A stretch of DNA of 64,000 nt from Hysterangium stoloniferum (lineage: Eukaryota; Basidiomycota; Agaricomycetes; Hysterangiales; Hysterangiaceae). A program made the position numbers and the translations under genes. Shown piece after piece: positions 13,101-22,385 of this stretch (positions are counted from its first letter, which is position 1; every line of letters starts with the position of its first letter). The stretch covers positions 558,001-622,000 of the forward strand of contig WHVD01000030.1 in assembly GCA_015178975.1 (NCBI GenBank), read 5' to 3'. The notes under the pieces are model-generated. The model saw only the letters and a program-made list of their open reading frames with translations, did not search any database and was not told the DNA's origin.

Positions 13101-14217
13101 AACACAGTAAGGGATGATCAGGAGGACGAGTCTGACTTTGCATTGCATCATCCTCAGCTGCTAATCAGTATCGAGGAGGGATACATAAAGAAATTTCTAG
13201 AGGGATACTCGAAGGACCCAGTCTTCAGAAATCTCTATGCTCTGGATACCCCTTCACCCAATGCGGTTGTTACTCCTTCTCACTACTTTGTGGGAGCAAA
13301 CAGACTCCTGTACTTTCGTGACTCGGACTGGAAAAGTCGAGTCTGCGTGCCCAGAACCATGACTAACTCTATCTTAAGGTTGGTACATGATAATCCTTTT
13401 GAGGGAGCACACGCCGGAGGTCAGCGGTTGTTTCAACCTGATGAAAGACCGGTTCTTTTGGCCAAAAATGCTGCAAGATTGCATGTCGTACGCGCATACC
13501 TGCGACATCTGCCAAAAGACCAAAATTGATCACACCGCTTGTCAAGGAGCCCTCAGACCTGCCGACATACCTTTTAGGCCTTTCTAAGTAGTTTCTATGG
13601 ACCTGATCACTGGACTACCCGACTCGGGAAAGGATTTGTATTCAGCAGTTTTCGTCGCCGTTGATAAATTAACATGTTTCGCTATTACAATACCTACTTT
13701 CTTGAACCTTACGGCTGAAGGATTTGCACAAATGTTTGTCAAACAGGTGGCCAGCCCCTTCGGAATGCCCTCTCAAATAATCTGCGATCAGGACAAGAGA
13801 TGGACCTGCAGGTTCTGGCGGGAAGTCTGTAAGATTTATGGTACCACCCTTGCGGTATCTTCTGCCCATCATCCCCAGACGGATGGACAGACGGAGAATA
13901 TGAATGCGACTATAGAACAAATGCTTCGAGCCTATTGTGCTTCTGCTAAGGAGAGCTGGTCCCAATGGATTGAGGTGGTAGTCCACACGTACAACTCAAC
14001 CGTTCACAGTTCCACGAACTACGCTCCGGCCTTCTTATTAATGGGATACCTCCCGAGAGGGATGTCTCGAGTTCTAGGAGGTGACGAACCCCTAGTTCCT
14101 AGAGAACTATCAGACAGCCCTATGGCCGACCAATGGATTCTCGAACTAGAAAATCATCGGCAGATGGCACGGTGTGAGAGGTATGGCAAAATACACTCAG
14201 GAAATATAGTCGGATGA
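10077..14217 (+). pseudogene. Element A pol (PR-RT-RH-IN), broken
   Basis: The frame runs to about 13437 through TGA codons at 10410, 11079, 12384, 12615 and 13077. Domains: protease with DTGVDLSLIS near 10416; reverse transcriptase near 11400-12180 with YIDDIVIFSKNW carrying the catalytic YIDD; RNase H start YTDTSDFALGCCLQQ at 12390. The integrase zinc region is reached through a frame shift near 13437 (THTCDICQKTK). The integrase core is interrupted by TAA at 13585, with D in SMDLITGLP, D in ICDQDKRW and E in DGQTENMN. The protein stops at 14217 soon after the core, without GPY/F or chromodomain. At 12384 and 12615 the stop replaces a position usually occupied by arginine. Confidence 0.85.
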
Positions 14218-14802
14218 GCTCTTACTATATCTCCTTTATTATTTCTATTTTCTCTCTTTTATTATATCTATAATTAGTTTGACAACCTATGTATGCGGTA
14301 CATCGACTCTTGTGGGTGCACACACGCCAGACTTATGTATTCTAGCGCCAGTAGTTTAGAACTCAGACACTTTTTACACTGCAACCATGACTTACCCAGA
14401 CACCCATTAGTGTCCTGTAAGTTGTGATTGGTGTATCGTCTCGACCGTCACAGACAGGATTTAGCTATCTACTCTATCAGAGTTTCGAACTGTACCAGTC
14501 GAAACTCAATCCTTATCTCAACTTGCGTGGACTACATCCACGCTACTCTATTATTCGACTCTCTAGTACTCTACTTTACTCTCGAGCAGTCATTCAGAAC
14601 TGCACTTGACAGTTGATTCTACTTATTCATTTTAGCTCTCTACCTTATTCTAGATAGCTACTTCCCTCTACTGTATTGAACTAAGTAGTCAATACACATT
14701 CATTCTGTATTAGACTTCGACAGTCAATACATCTTAGTGTTGTACCTAAACGGTCGATATCCTTCGTATATAGAACAGTTAGAACTTCCACTACTCTTCA
14801 CA
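14214..14802 (+). repeat. Element A 3' LTR
   Basis: Begins around TGAGCTCTTACTAT, which overlaps the last pol codons, and ends CTCTTCACA at 14802 like the 5' LTR. Shared islands with the 5' LTR include CAGACACTTTTT and a CGGTC(A/G)ATA stretch near the end. Divergence is high, so the element is old. B1 sequence starts immediately to the right. Confidence 0.6.
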
Positions 14803-14810
14803 CACGGGAT

Positions 14811-15144
14811 TCAATCGCTCAAGCCCAGGTGGCTGGGACGGAAACAGATTCCCATATTGAAAGTGGAGAGGAATTCGGACCATTGGGCTTGCCGATGGGT
14901 GACAAGTTTTGTGGTTGAAAAGTAAACTAAATTTTTGTGGTCAGTAATAACATCTATCGGGTGAGCTGATCCCTCCAAATAATGTTGCCATGTTTTGAAA
15001 ACTTTGAATATCGCAAGTAGTTCTTTATCGTGAACATCGGGCTTCCAGTGCGACAAAATAGGGGCAGATGTAAATGCACTTTTCAATTCTCAGAATGCCA
15101 TTCAGCATTCTTCAGAGAAAATCTATGCGTCTTTACAAGTAAGA
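14811..15144 (-). pseudogene. B1 RNase H end, with internal deletion
   Basis: The minus-strand text [15 protein letters not shown] is followed directly by [16 protein letters not shown]. In B2 these blocks are separated by 45 codons that contain the RNase H TDAS aspartate (61416-61550). The deletion is in frame and its ends share GAT/GAC. RNase H of B1 therefore lacks a catalytic residue. The piece continues to [18 protein letters not shown] and stops at the junction with element A. Confidence 0.8.
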
Positions 15145-15866
15145 TGTTAAGAACTGAAAACTGACTAATGTCGGTGGCCGACAGGGACCGATCGGAAGGA
15201 CTTGGCTTCAGCTTATGTGCTGTGCCCTCGCAAATATCTGTAGGGTGTCCTTAAATTTCGGGCGGGTGAAGACTAATCCTAATGAGTACCTTTTGGCGTG
15301 ATACCGATCGGAATCAAAGGACAAGTTGAGCGTCGGGCCAAGGGGTCGGGGCCGGGAGTGGGCGAGCGCACACGAAGGCGGATGGGGGGATTCTTAGTAT
15401 GAGACTGATACAGGCGTATGAGGGTATTCTGAGTTGATATTCTGATTGCCTCGTGACTACAACTACAGTGGGTTCATATACAAGTAACAGGCATCTGGAA
15501 AATACTAATGGGGAGAAGGGTGGAACACGGTATTAACAATAAGCTTGACTAGGAACGGGAAGTTTATGATTAGTTCGGAGGCCGATGATAACCGAGAGCG
15601 GGATTACGATAAAAGGAAATAGTTCAAGGACTACAAATATAGATAGACATATGCGAAACATAAGATTGAACGGATCAACATAATAAAGGGGACATATCAA
15701 AGTTTGACCAGACAATACAAGTTATTTTGACGTGGGCATAAATGGAGTTTGATCTTCGCGAAAACATTCGTCAGCTTCGGGGCTGATGGTTTCCGAGATG
15801 GTGACTTGAAACGTTGACAAGTGGCGATAACCTCGGGACCGATAGGGTTGCGACACGGTCGTAACA
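15145..15866 (-). repeat. Solo LTR, B1 family (left arm of inverted pair)
   Basis: 722 bp; reads TGTTACGACCGTGTCGCAAC ... TTCTTAACA on the minus strand. It holds the 11-nt self-primer sequence (15437-15447) and the shared box (15204-15222). It is the inverted partner of 16184-16905, with the same length. Target duplications are discussed in the findings: they pair across, not around, this LTR. Confidence 0.93.
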
Positions 15867-16183
15867 ACTTAGATGACATCCTCATATTTTCTGAAGATCC
15901 TACACTTCATGATGAACACATTCATAAAGTTCTCCAAAGACTCTGAAAACATGGTCTTTTCGTGAATGGTAAAAAATGTTCTTTTGATGTCGACGCAGTT
16001 GAATATTTAGGTTTCATGATGGGGCCTGACGGTCTCCACATGGACAACTCAAAATTCAAGTCATTCAAGATTGGCCAGAACCCCGAAAGGTTAAAGATAT
16101 TCAATCCTTTTTAGGCTTCACCAATTTTTATCGTTGTTTCATTCACAACGACTCAAAAATTACCGTTCCGCTCACTCGTCTTA
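15867..16183 (+). pseudogene. Inverted RT fragment of B1
   Basis: This 317-bp piece reads on the plus strand as LDDILIFSEDPTLHDE, then GKKCSFDVDAVEYLGF, with two stops, and corresponds to B2 60996-61312. The surrounding B1 RT reads on the minus strand, and this piece fills exactly the gap between 16906 and 15144. It begins with ACTTA and ends with TCTTA, the two target duplications of the flanking LTRs. Confidence 0.92.
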
Positions 16184-16905
16184 TATTACAACCGTGTCGC
16201 AACCCTATTGGTCCCGAGGTTATCGCCACTTGTCAACGTTTCAAGTCACCATCTCGGAAACCATCGGCCCCGAAGCTGACGAATGTTTTCACGAAGATCA
16301 AACTCCATTTACGCCCACGTCAAAATAACTCGTATTGTCTGGTCAAACTTTGATACGTCCCCTTTATTATGTTGATCCGTTCAATCTTATGTTTCGCATA
16401 TGTCTATCTATATTTGTAGTCCTTGAACTATTTCCTTTTATCGTAATCCCGCTCTCGGTTATCATCGGCCTCCGAACTAATCATAAACTTCCCGTTCCTA
16501 GTCAAGCTTATTGTTAATACTGTGTTCCGCCCTTCTCCCCATTAGTATTTTCCAGATGCCTGTTACTTGTATATGAACCCACTGTAGTTGTAGTCACGAG
16601 GCAATCAGAATATCGACTCAGAATACCCTTATACGCCTGTATCAGTCTCATACTAAGAATCCCCCCATCCGCCTTCGCGTGCGCTTGCCCACTCCCGGCC
16701 CCGACCCCTTGGCCCGACGCTCGACTTGTCCTTCGATTCCGATCGGTATCACGCCAAAAGGTACTCATTAGGATTAGTCTTTGCCCGCCCGAAATTTAAG
16801 GACACCCTATGGATATTTGCGAGGGTGCAGCCCATAAGCTGAAGCCAAGTCCTTCCGATCGGTCCCTGTCGGCCACCGACATTAGTCAGTTTTCAGTTCT
16901 TAACA
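16184..16905 (+). repeat. Solo LTR, B1 family (right arm of inverted pair)
   Basis: 722 bp on the plus strand, starting TATTACAACCGTGTCGCAAC (the initial TG has become TA) and ending CAGTTCTTAACA. It carries the self-primer AATCAGAATAT at 16603-16613 and the shared box at 16828-16846. It is nearly the reverse complement of 15145-15866 over the full length. Confidence 0.93.
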
Positions 16906-17560
16906 TAAGTACACAATGACAAAGACATCGAGGAGGTCAGAAAAGACGTCGTTGATAAAACATTGAAAGACCGACGGAGCATTGGTGAGGCTGAAGGGCA
17001 TCACTACCCATTCAAAGGAGCCATAGCGAGTGCGAAAAGCCATTTTCCATTCATCGCCTTCAGTGATGCAAACCAAATGATAGGTGTGCTTGAGGTCTAT
17101 CTTTGTATAGATTTGGGCCTTCCAAGGGGCATCGAGTAAATCGGAGATTAGTGGTAACGGGTACTTATCTTTTCGAGTGATCGCATTTAGTCCTCAAAAT
17201 TCAATGCAAAGCCGAAGGGAACCGTCTTTTTTCCAAACGAATAGGACAGGGGCTCCATAAGAAGACTTTGAGGGTCAGATAAATCCTATAGCCAAATGTT
17301 CATCCAAGAAATCTCAGATAGCCAATAACTTGGACTGCGAGAGAGGATAAACTGGGCCTAGGGGCAGATGTGAACCTTCTTCAATATCAATTTTCAAATC
17401 ATAAGGCCTGTTAGGGGCAATTGATCAGCTTTTTGTTTACTGAAGACATCTGCAAAATCATGGTATTTTTCTGGAACACCTTCCAAATCTGTGATCGGTT
17501 CAGTCACCAGGGATGCAAAGTGACTGGTGACTTCGTCAACTTTAAGATTGACTGTAAATG
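16906..17560 (-). pseudogene. B1 reverse transcriptase, N-terminal part
   Basis: The minus strand encodes remnants of GVPEKYHDF, KQKADQL, the FIRP-type thumb entry, RKKDGSLRLC-like text and [16 protein letters not shown]-like text, in the same order as B2 60420-60990. Several frame changes and stops interrupt it. The last bases before the LTR encode the V-Y of the YLDD motif; the remainder of YLDD lies in the flipped fragment at 15867. Confidence 0.85.
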
Positions 17561-17561
17561 C

Positions 17562-18166
17562 TCAGGAGCCATCCAGCTTGATGGCTCTCATAAAAGCTGT
17601 GGTGTTTATTAGAGAGATGGGCGGCGGAGAGCTCAGATTTGCCATGGGGGCTGGAGGTGCTGTAGAGGCCATATTTGCTGAAACAGGCGGAAACGGACCA
17701 GTCGTATCGGGTGCTGATGGGGTTCGGAAATGGATACTGCCCAATACCCAATCAATCAATGGATTGTAGTGGGTGAGCCAGTTATGTCCTAGAACCACAG
17801 AGCAGCTCGGGTCCAACTGTGTTACAAAAAAATGTAACTGTCTGAAAGGTTCCACATGGGAACCAAAGTCAGAGTTCGCAGGCTTGCGAGATTATGGAGT
17901 TTGAGGTACCATCAAAGAGTCGGAGCAGAATCAGATCTATTGCATAGGTTTTTAACTGATTTTTTCGGGAGAACTCGTATCTATAAAACAATGGGTTGAA
18001 CCTGAATCTATGAGAGCTCGAAAGGTGAGACTCCTGAGGGGTTCCAAAGTAAGATTTATAAACAAGGAATTAGGATCATACAGGGCGGATGTTTTAAGAT
18101 GACAATTTTCCAGTGTGCGGGGAGATTCAATGCAACTCTTCAACTGCACGGAATCCAGAGAGTTGC
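17562..18166 (-). pseudogene. B1 protease region
   Basis: Minus-strand stretch with ALIDSGSTHCFIDTS near 17980-18030, the DSG active-site motif of retropepsins, followed by VTQLDPSCSVVLGHNWLTHY and the proline-rich spacer before RT. It aligns with B2 59880-60330. One frame change separates the active-site block from the following block. Confidence 0.8.
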
Positions 18167-19468
18167 TTAATCTTTTTTTGACTCGGCAGCCAGCTTAGCC
18201 AGTTGTGAGGTCATGGCCATATTGGCCGATCGGGCTTTTGTGGCCTTTGGGCATGCAGCGACTCGGTGTCCGGGATCTGCACACAACAAACAAAGGTTGT
18301 TGTCCATTCGGCATTGCTTTTCCCATGGTAGGAGCTTGCCGTTGGAGCCGAGTTTGCCAATCAAGTCAGGTTTGTCTTTATCTTGAGACTTATTCGACTG
18401 TTTGCCCTTGCCTTTTTGTCATTAGAACCCTTGTTTTCAGACTTCTTATCAGAGATTGAGTTGCTACTATTGTTGGTGTTTTGATTACCAGACTTGTTAG
18501 CATTCTTATTGTCCAATAATCTTTTGTCCAATGGGTTTTTGCGACTAATTTCCAAATGTTGTTCCCAGTATCGAGCATCCATGTTTTGGGCCTTTAGACA
18601 AGGGGGAGAGTCTTCGGTTTGCCGGTCTCTCCTTTGGAAACTTCGTCTTTGAGGTGAGACGGGAGGCTGGACTAAAACTGGTAACAGAGGGCCAAATCAC
18701 CCCAGTCAAATGTGCCGCGAGGTTGTTGAACTGGATGATGTAATCGGTGATGTGCTGGGTGTCTTTCATTTTGAGATTAGAAAGTGCGGTTTCGGCATTG
18801 CCGGTTTGGTCGTAGGGACCGAAGTTTGTTTTGAGTTCCTCAACAAAGGCATCCCAATCGTGGAGCCAATCGGGATCTTCGGAGGTGAGGCTGGAGAATG
18901 TGGGTTCAAACCAGGCTGCTGCAGAATCCTTAAGGTACGAAAGTGCAAAATTTACCTTTCGGTCATCCATTGTGAATGCAGCCAGGCGGTCCTGAAAGCT
19001 GAATCAACATTGCATGAGAAATGTCAGCAATTTCTTCGGGTTTGAGCCGGTAAACAGTTCAGGTTTGTTGACTCGGGTTTGCCCAGGTTCTTTTTCCTTG
19101 GTATTGCTTTTAAGGAATTCATTAAGGGATCCTAGGGTACCTGAGAAAAATTCCCATGTCTTGTCGGGATCGAAATCCAGTTTTTGTTTCGCAGACTTCT
19201 TGGAACCACTAGCCTGAGGTATGGGTTGGTCGCCATCCTCGGGTTTGGGTTCCAGAGCTGATTGATTGTTATCCTCTTCAGGTGCTTTGGGTTCGGTTGC
19301 TTCAGTAATTTCTTCAGCATCACTGGTAATTTCCACAAAGCAGGATTCTTCGGAGGTCTCTGGTTGCAGGGTTCTCAGAGTAGCTTGGGCTGTATACAGG
19401 AAAGGAGACTTGAGAGTGGAAGATTCTGCTTCGCCACTTGGCTTGGCATCTCTTTTTCTCGGAGGCAT
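18167..19468 (-). pseudogene. B1 gag
   Basis: Starts MPPRKRDAKPSGEAESS at 19468 (minus) and continues through an acidic N-terminus, a capsid-like block (NFALSYLKDSAAAWFEPTF, then WDAFVEELKTNFGPYD) and a CCHC knuckle CLLCADPGHRVAACPKA near 18250. The same blocks occur in B2 gag (58501-59736). At least three frame changes break it (near 19004, 18560 and 18360). Confidence 0.85.
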
Positions 19469-19486
19469 GATTAATGGAAAGTGCGA

Positions 19487-19505
19487 GTGTGAAATCAGAA
19501 TATAC
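19487..19505 (-). promoter_or_regulatory. B1 self-priming primer-binding site
   Basis: Directly after the LTR, the minus strand reads GT then ATATTCTGATT (plus-strand AATCAGAATAT at 19493-19503). The same LTR contains its complement at 19800-19810. In Tf1-type chromoviruses the 5' end of the RNA folds back to such a site and primes minus-strand synthesis. The arrangement with a 2-nt spacer is the same as in B2. Confidence 0.75.
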
Positions 19506-19900
19506 TGTTAAGAACTGAAAACTGACTAATGTCGGTAGGCTGTTGGGGACCGATCAGAAGGACTTGGCTTCAGCTTATGTGCTGTGCCTTCACAATTATC
19601 TGTCGGGTGTCCTTAAATTTGAGATGGGCGGAGACTAGTCCTAATGGATACCTTTCGGCGGAACTACCGATTAGGACCGAAGGATAAGTTGAGTGTCGGG
19701 CCAAGGGGTCGGAGACTGAGAGTGGGTGAGCACATGTGGAGCGGATAGTGGAGTACTTAGTATGCGACTTCTAGAGGTATAAGAGGGTATTCTGAGTCGA
19801 TATTCTGATTGCCTAGTAACTACAACTACAATGGGTTCATATACAAGTATTCGGCGTCTAGGAAATACTAACTAGGAGAAGAGTGGAAAATAGTATTGAC

Positions 19901-21260
19901 TGTAATGTATTCAGGGGATTCTCTTAGATAGCTCAATATATGCTATAGTGTCACAGAGCTTCAACAATAAAACAAGCAAAGGTCCAGTAATTTAAATACT
20001 GATAGATTAATGAGCTGCGCTATGAAGCTTAAACAACTCAAATCAATGCTTATTTTGATTATTGAAAGGTTCAATAGAACTGTGTATGACTCTTTTAGCA
20101 AATACAAGAACTATTCCTTGAGAATAGAGGCTGGAAGCTGAATATATGCGCAGTAACTTGGCAGAGACTTGATATAAGAGCTTCGGATTCTTGTATGCTT
20201 ATTTCTAACTATTAATAGTTATTTAACAAGGTGTTAAATAATTTATTAATAGAGAAAGTAATTTGTATTGGATTATCTGAGTGCTTGTACTTGATTAATT
20301 CAATAAACTTAGGGCTGGGCCTTGAGTAATCTAGTATTGGCAGGGATTTCAGTAAAGATACTTAGATACTTATTAGGTTTATTATCTAATTAATAAGCCT
20401 AAAGGGTAGCTGTGAGGCTGGGGAACTTAGATGATTAGCTAAGTCCAAGAGTTGCTGACAAAGATTCAAGATGCTGCAAGTGTAGGTGCTTGCAGTGAGT
20501 GTATCAGACTAAGGCTATTATTGTCCTTAGGATGATGAGGTAAGCTTCTGTGCTGTACTGTAAGATATGTGAGAGATAGATTTTTTTATTGGAAACTTAG
20601 CCCTCCTTATATACATTTTGATAACTCAATGATTAGCTAACTATTTAGTTTATGAGGTCATTAGTTACATCATAATGACCTCATATTCTACTCATTATTT
20701 ACGATCGGTAGATGATTACAAGAGCGGATTGACCTAACGGTACGATCCGACTGCGTGCTAGGCCAATGGTCAAGTAGAGGAGAGAAAGTATATATTGCGA
20801 GAGAAAGAGAGAATATCCTAAGAAAGTGAGCTACAATGGATATTCTTACTGCGCGAAGCAAGAGGTTGAAGTCGAGTCAAATAATAGTAACTGACTTCGA
20901 CTGTTTCAGTGCGAAGTGTAGTTACTGTAGATCTAGGAAGAGAGATAGACTGAAGGTTTGTTTTAGACAAGACCCCAAACCAGGACTTGCGTGTGCAGGT
21001 GATGGTTGTCGGGGTTGAAAAGTGTCTGAGTTTGTATCGTGTGACTACTACTGTGACATACACATACTTCTTGTGGGTGAGAGCGCCCACAAGCATACAT
21101 GGACTCTTGAACTAATAAAAAGGGGCTATGACCCGTATTTATGAGTGATAAAAAGAGAATAAAAAATATAAAACATAAAGGAAATAATGGCATTATAAAG
21201 CGGCTAAGGGCTAAGGCTTAGAGCCTTTAGTCGCGCCTCCTATGTGACCTATCCTTCACA
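19901..21260. mobile_element. Unclassified insertion in the B1 LTR
   Basis: About 1.36 kb, starting TGTAATG and ending TTCACA, without a flanking duplication and with loss of about 38 bp of LTR. Its right half (about 20820-21110) resembles the LTR remnant at 54780-55110: both share GACTTC(A/G)ACTGTTTCAGTG and ACCCCAAACCA. An imperfect inverted repeat (GCCTCCTATGTGA and TTCACAGGAGGC) lies at the right edge near 21235-21266. No coding sequence is recognised. It is probably a decayed LTR or a composite of fragments. Confidence 0.5.
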
Positions 21261-21471
21261 GGAGGCCGTGAGATAACTGAGAGCGGAATTACGAGAAAAG
21301 GAAATAGTCCGAGGGTTACAAGTATATATAGACATATGTGAAACATAGAGTAGAACGGATCATCATAATAAAAGGGACGTATCAGAGTTTAACCAGATGG
21401 TATGAGTATATTTTGACAGGGGCGTAAACAGAGTTAGATCACCGCAAAGGCATATGTCAGCATCGGGAACC

Positions 21472-22285
21472 TGTTACGACTGGAAATCCTGCCAGACTCT
21501 GGCACTAACTTATACGCACCCGTGCCCTATACGCACCCATTATCAGTTTACCAGAATTCCCACCAGACTCCATACATCAGACTTGTCTACGTTCGTCTTC
21601 ATTACATTGTGTTTCAGTCACCGGAAAACCCACCAGACTCTGTCTCTGTCTATTTCCAACCTTGTCCCGCACATCAGTCACCGGACCCCGCTCAGAAAAC
21701 CCGTCATCTCTCTAACAGAGCCCTGTTCCTGTTTTAGTCAAATGACCTGTCACAATTCAGACCCCACTCCCGCTCCATTTCCTGTTATGGTTTATGATTT
21801 GTCACTATTCAGACTCCGCTCTGTTCCATCCCATTCCTAACACCAATTTGGTGTTTACTATTCCCATTTTATGTTTTGCTCATTTCATTTCATCATTACT
21901 GGATTCGGTATGACATTCACTCCACGGTCTATTTAAACTGGCAGATGTTGTACATACAATCCAGTCAGAAAATTGGCTTAGATTCCCCCCAGTAATCTAA
22001 TACATTTTCCACTCTAAACTCCTACTTGAATTACACTGCTTACACTAGTCGGAACCCATGGGCTCTGGTGCATCTATCTCTCTCACCAATCTCGACTCAT
22101 GACCCATGACCTCTGACCTATGACCCCTCGACCCACGACCCCCACCCAGACTCCCTGGGATTCCCGTCCGCCTGTCTGAAATTGGACAACATGATCTAGT
22201 GAGGGCACAGCCTATAAGCTGAAGCCAAGTCCTACTGGATATTCCACGTGTTTCTCTGGAGACCCACCCTGTACGTATCCTAACA
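21472..22285 (+). repeat. Solo LTR, family Y, with TSD GAACC
   Basis: Begins TGTTACGACTGGAAATCC and ends CCTAACA; GAACC flanks both sides (21467-21471 and 22286-22290). 814 bp, plus orientation. A TATA-like TCTATTTAAA lies upstream of the likely RNA start and the shared box is at 22208-22226. Its 3' two thirds match 29525-30002. The clean duplication shows it inserted into the B1 LTR as a full LTR element and lost its interior by LTR-LTR recombination. Confidence 0.93.
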
Positions 22286-22385
22286 GAACCCGACAGTTTC
22301 CGATGTGAGGACTTGAACTATAACTTGAATCATCGATAGGAGGTGATAACTTCGGGGACCGTTGGGCTGTGACACAGTCATAACA

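Larger units (their letters stand above)
6655..14802 (+). mobile_element. Ty3/gypsy LTR retrotransposon A, degraded
   Basis: Order of parts on the plus strand: 5' LTR, gag with a CCHC knuckle, protease, reverse transcriptase, RNase H, integrase, 3' LTR. This protease-RT-RH-integrase order defines Ty3/gypsy. The two LTRs are diverged and both end in CTCTTCACA. No target duplication flanks the element: the left flank is family C sequence and the right flank is B1 sequence, so the locus was rearranged after insertion. The pol C-terminus, including any chromodomain, is missing. The element cannot be autonomous because of at least eight stops and two frameshifts. Confidence 0.85.
14803..22385 (-). 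mobile_element. Ty3/gypsy element B1, minus strand, nested and truncated
   Basis: Reading the minus strand from the right: LTR (19506-22385 with two insertions), a primer-binding site, gag, protease, RT, RNase H. Coding order and text match element B2 (57904 onward) in detail. The copy ends near 14815, inside what is the RNase H/integrase boundary in B2, where element A begins; integrase and the second LTR are absent. Inside RT lie two 722-bp LTRs in inverted orientation around a flipped 317-bp RT piece. Family C transposase sequence starts at 22386, so B1 probably inserted in family C DNA. Confidence 0.85.
19506..22385 (-). repeat. B1 5' LTR, split by two insertions
   Basis: LTR sequence occupies 19506-19900, 21261-21466 and 22291-22385 and reads TGTTATGACTG...TTAACA on the minus strand. 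Compared with the intact relative at 26788-27521, about 38 bp is missing at the first interruption, while the second is a clean insertion with a duplication. The shared box is at 19566-19584. It ends next to family C sequence (GACAATGGCTAATC). Confidence 0.85.

Noticed and set aside
15533-16517. Short identical 60-codon frames on opposite strands
   Set aside because: They are the same LTR sequence seen in the two inverted copies, not genes.
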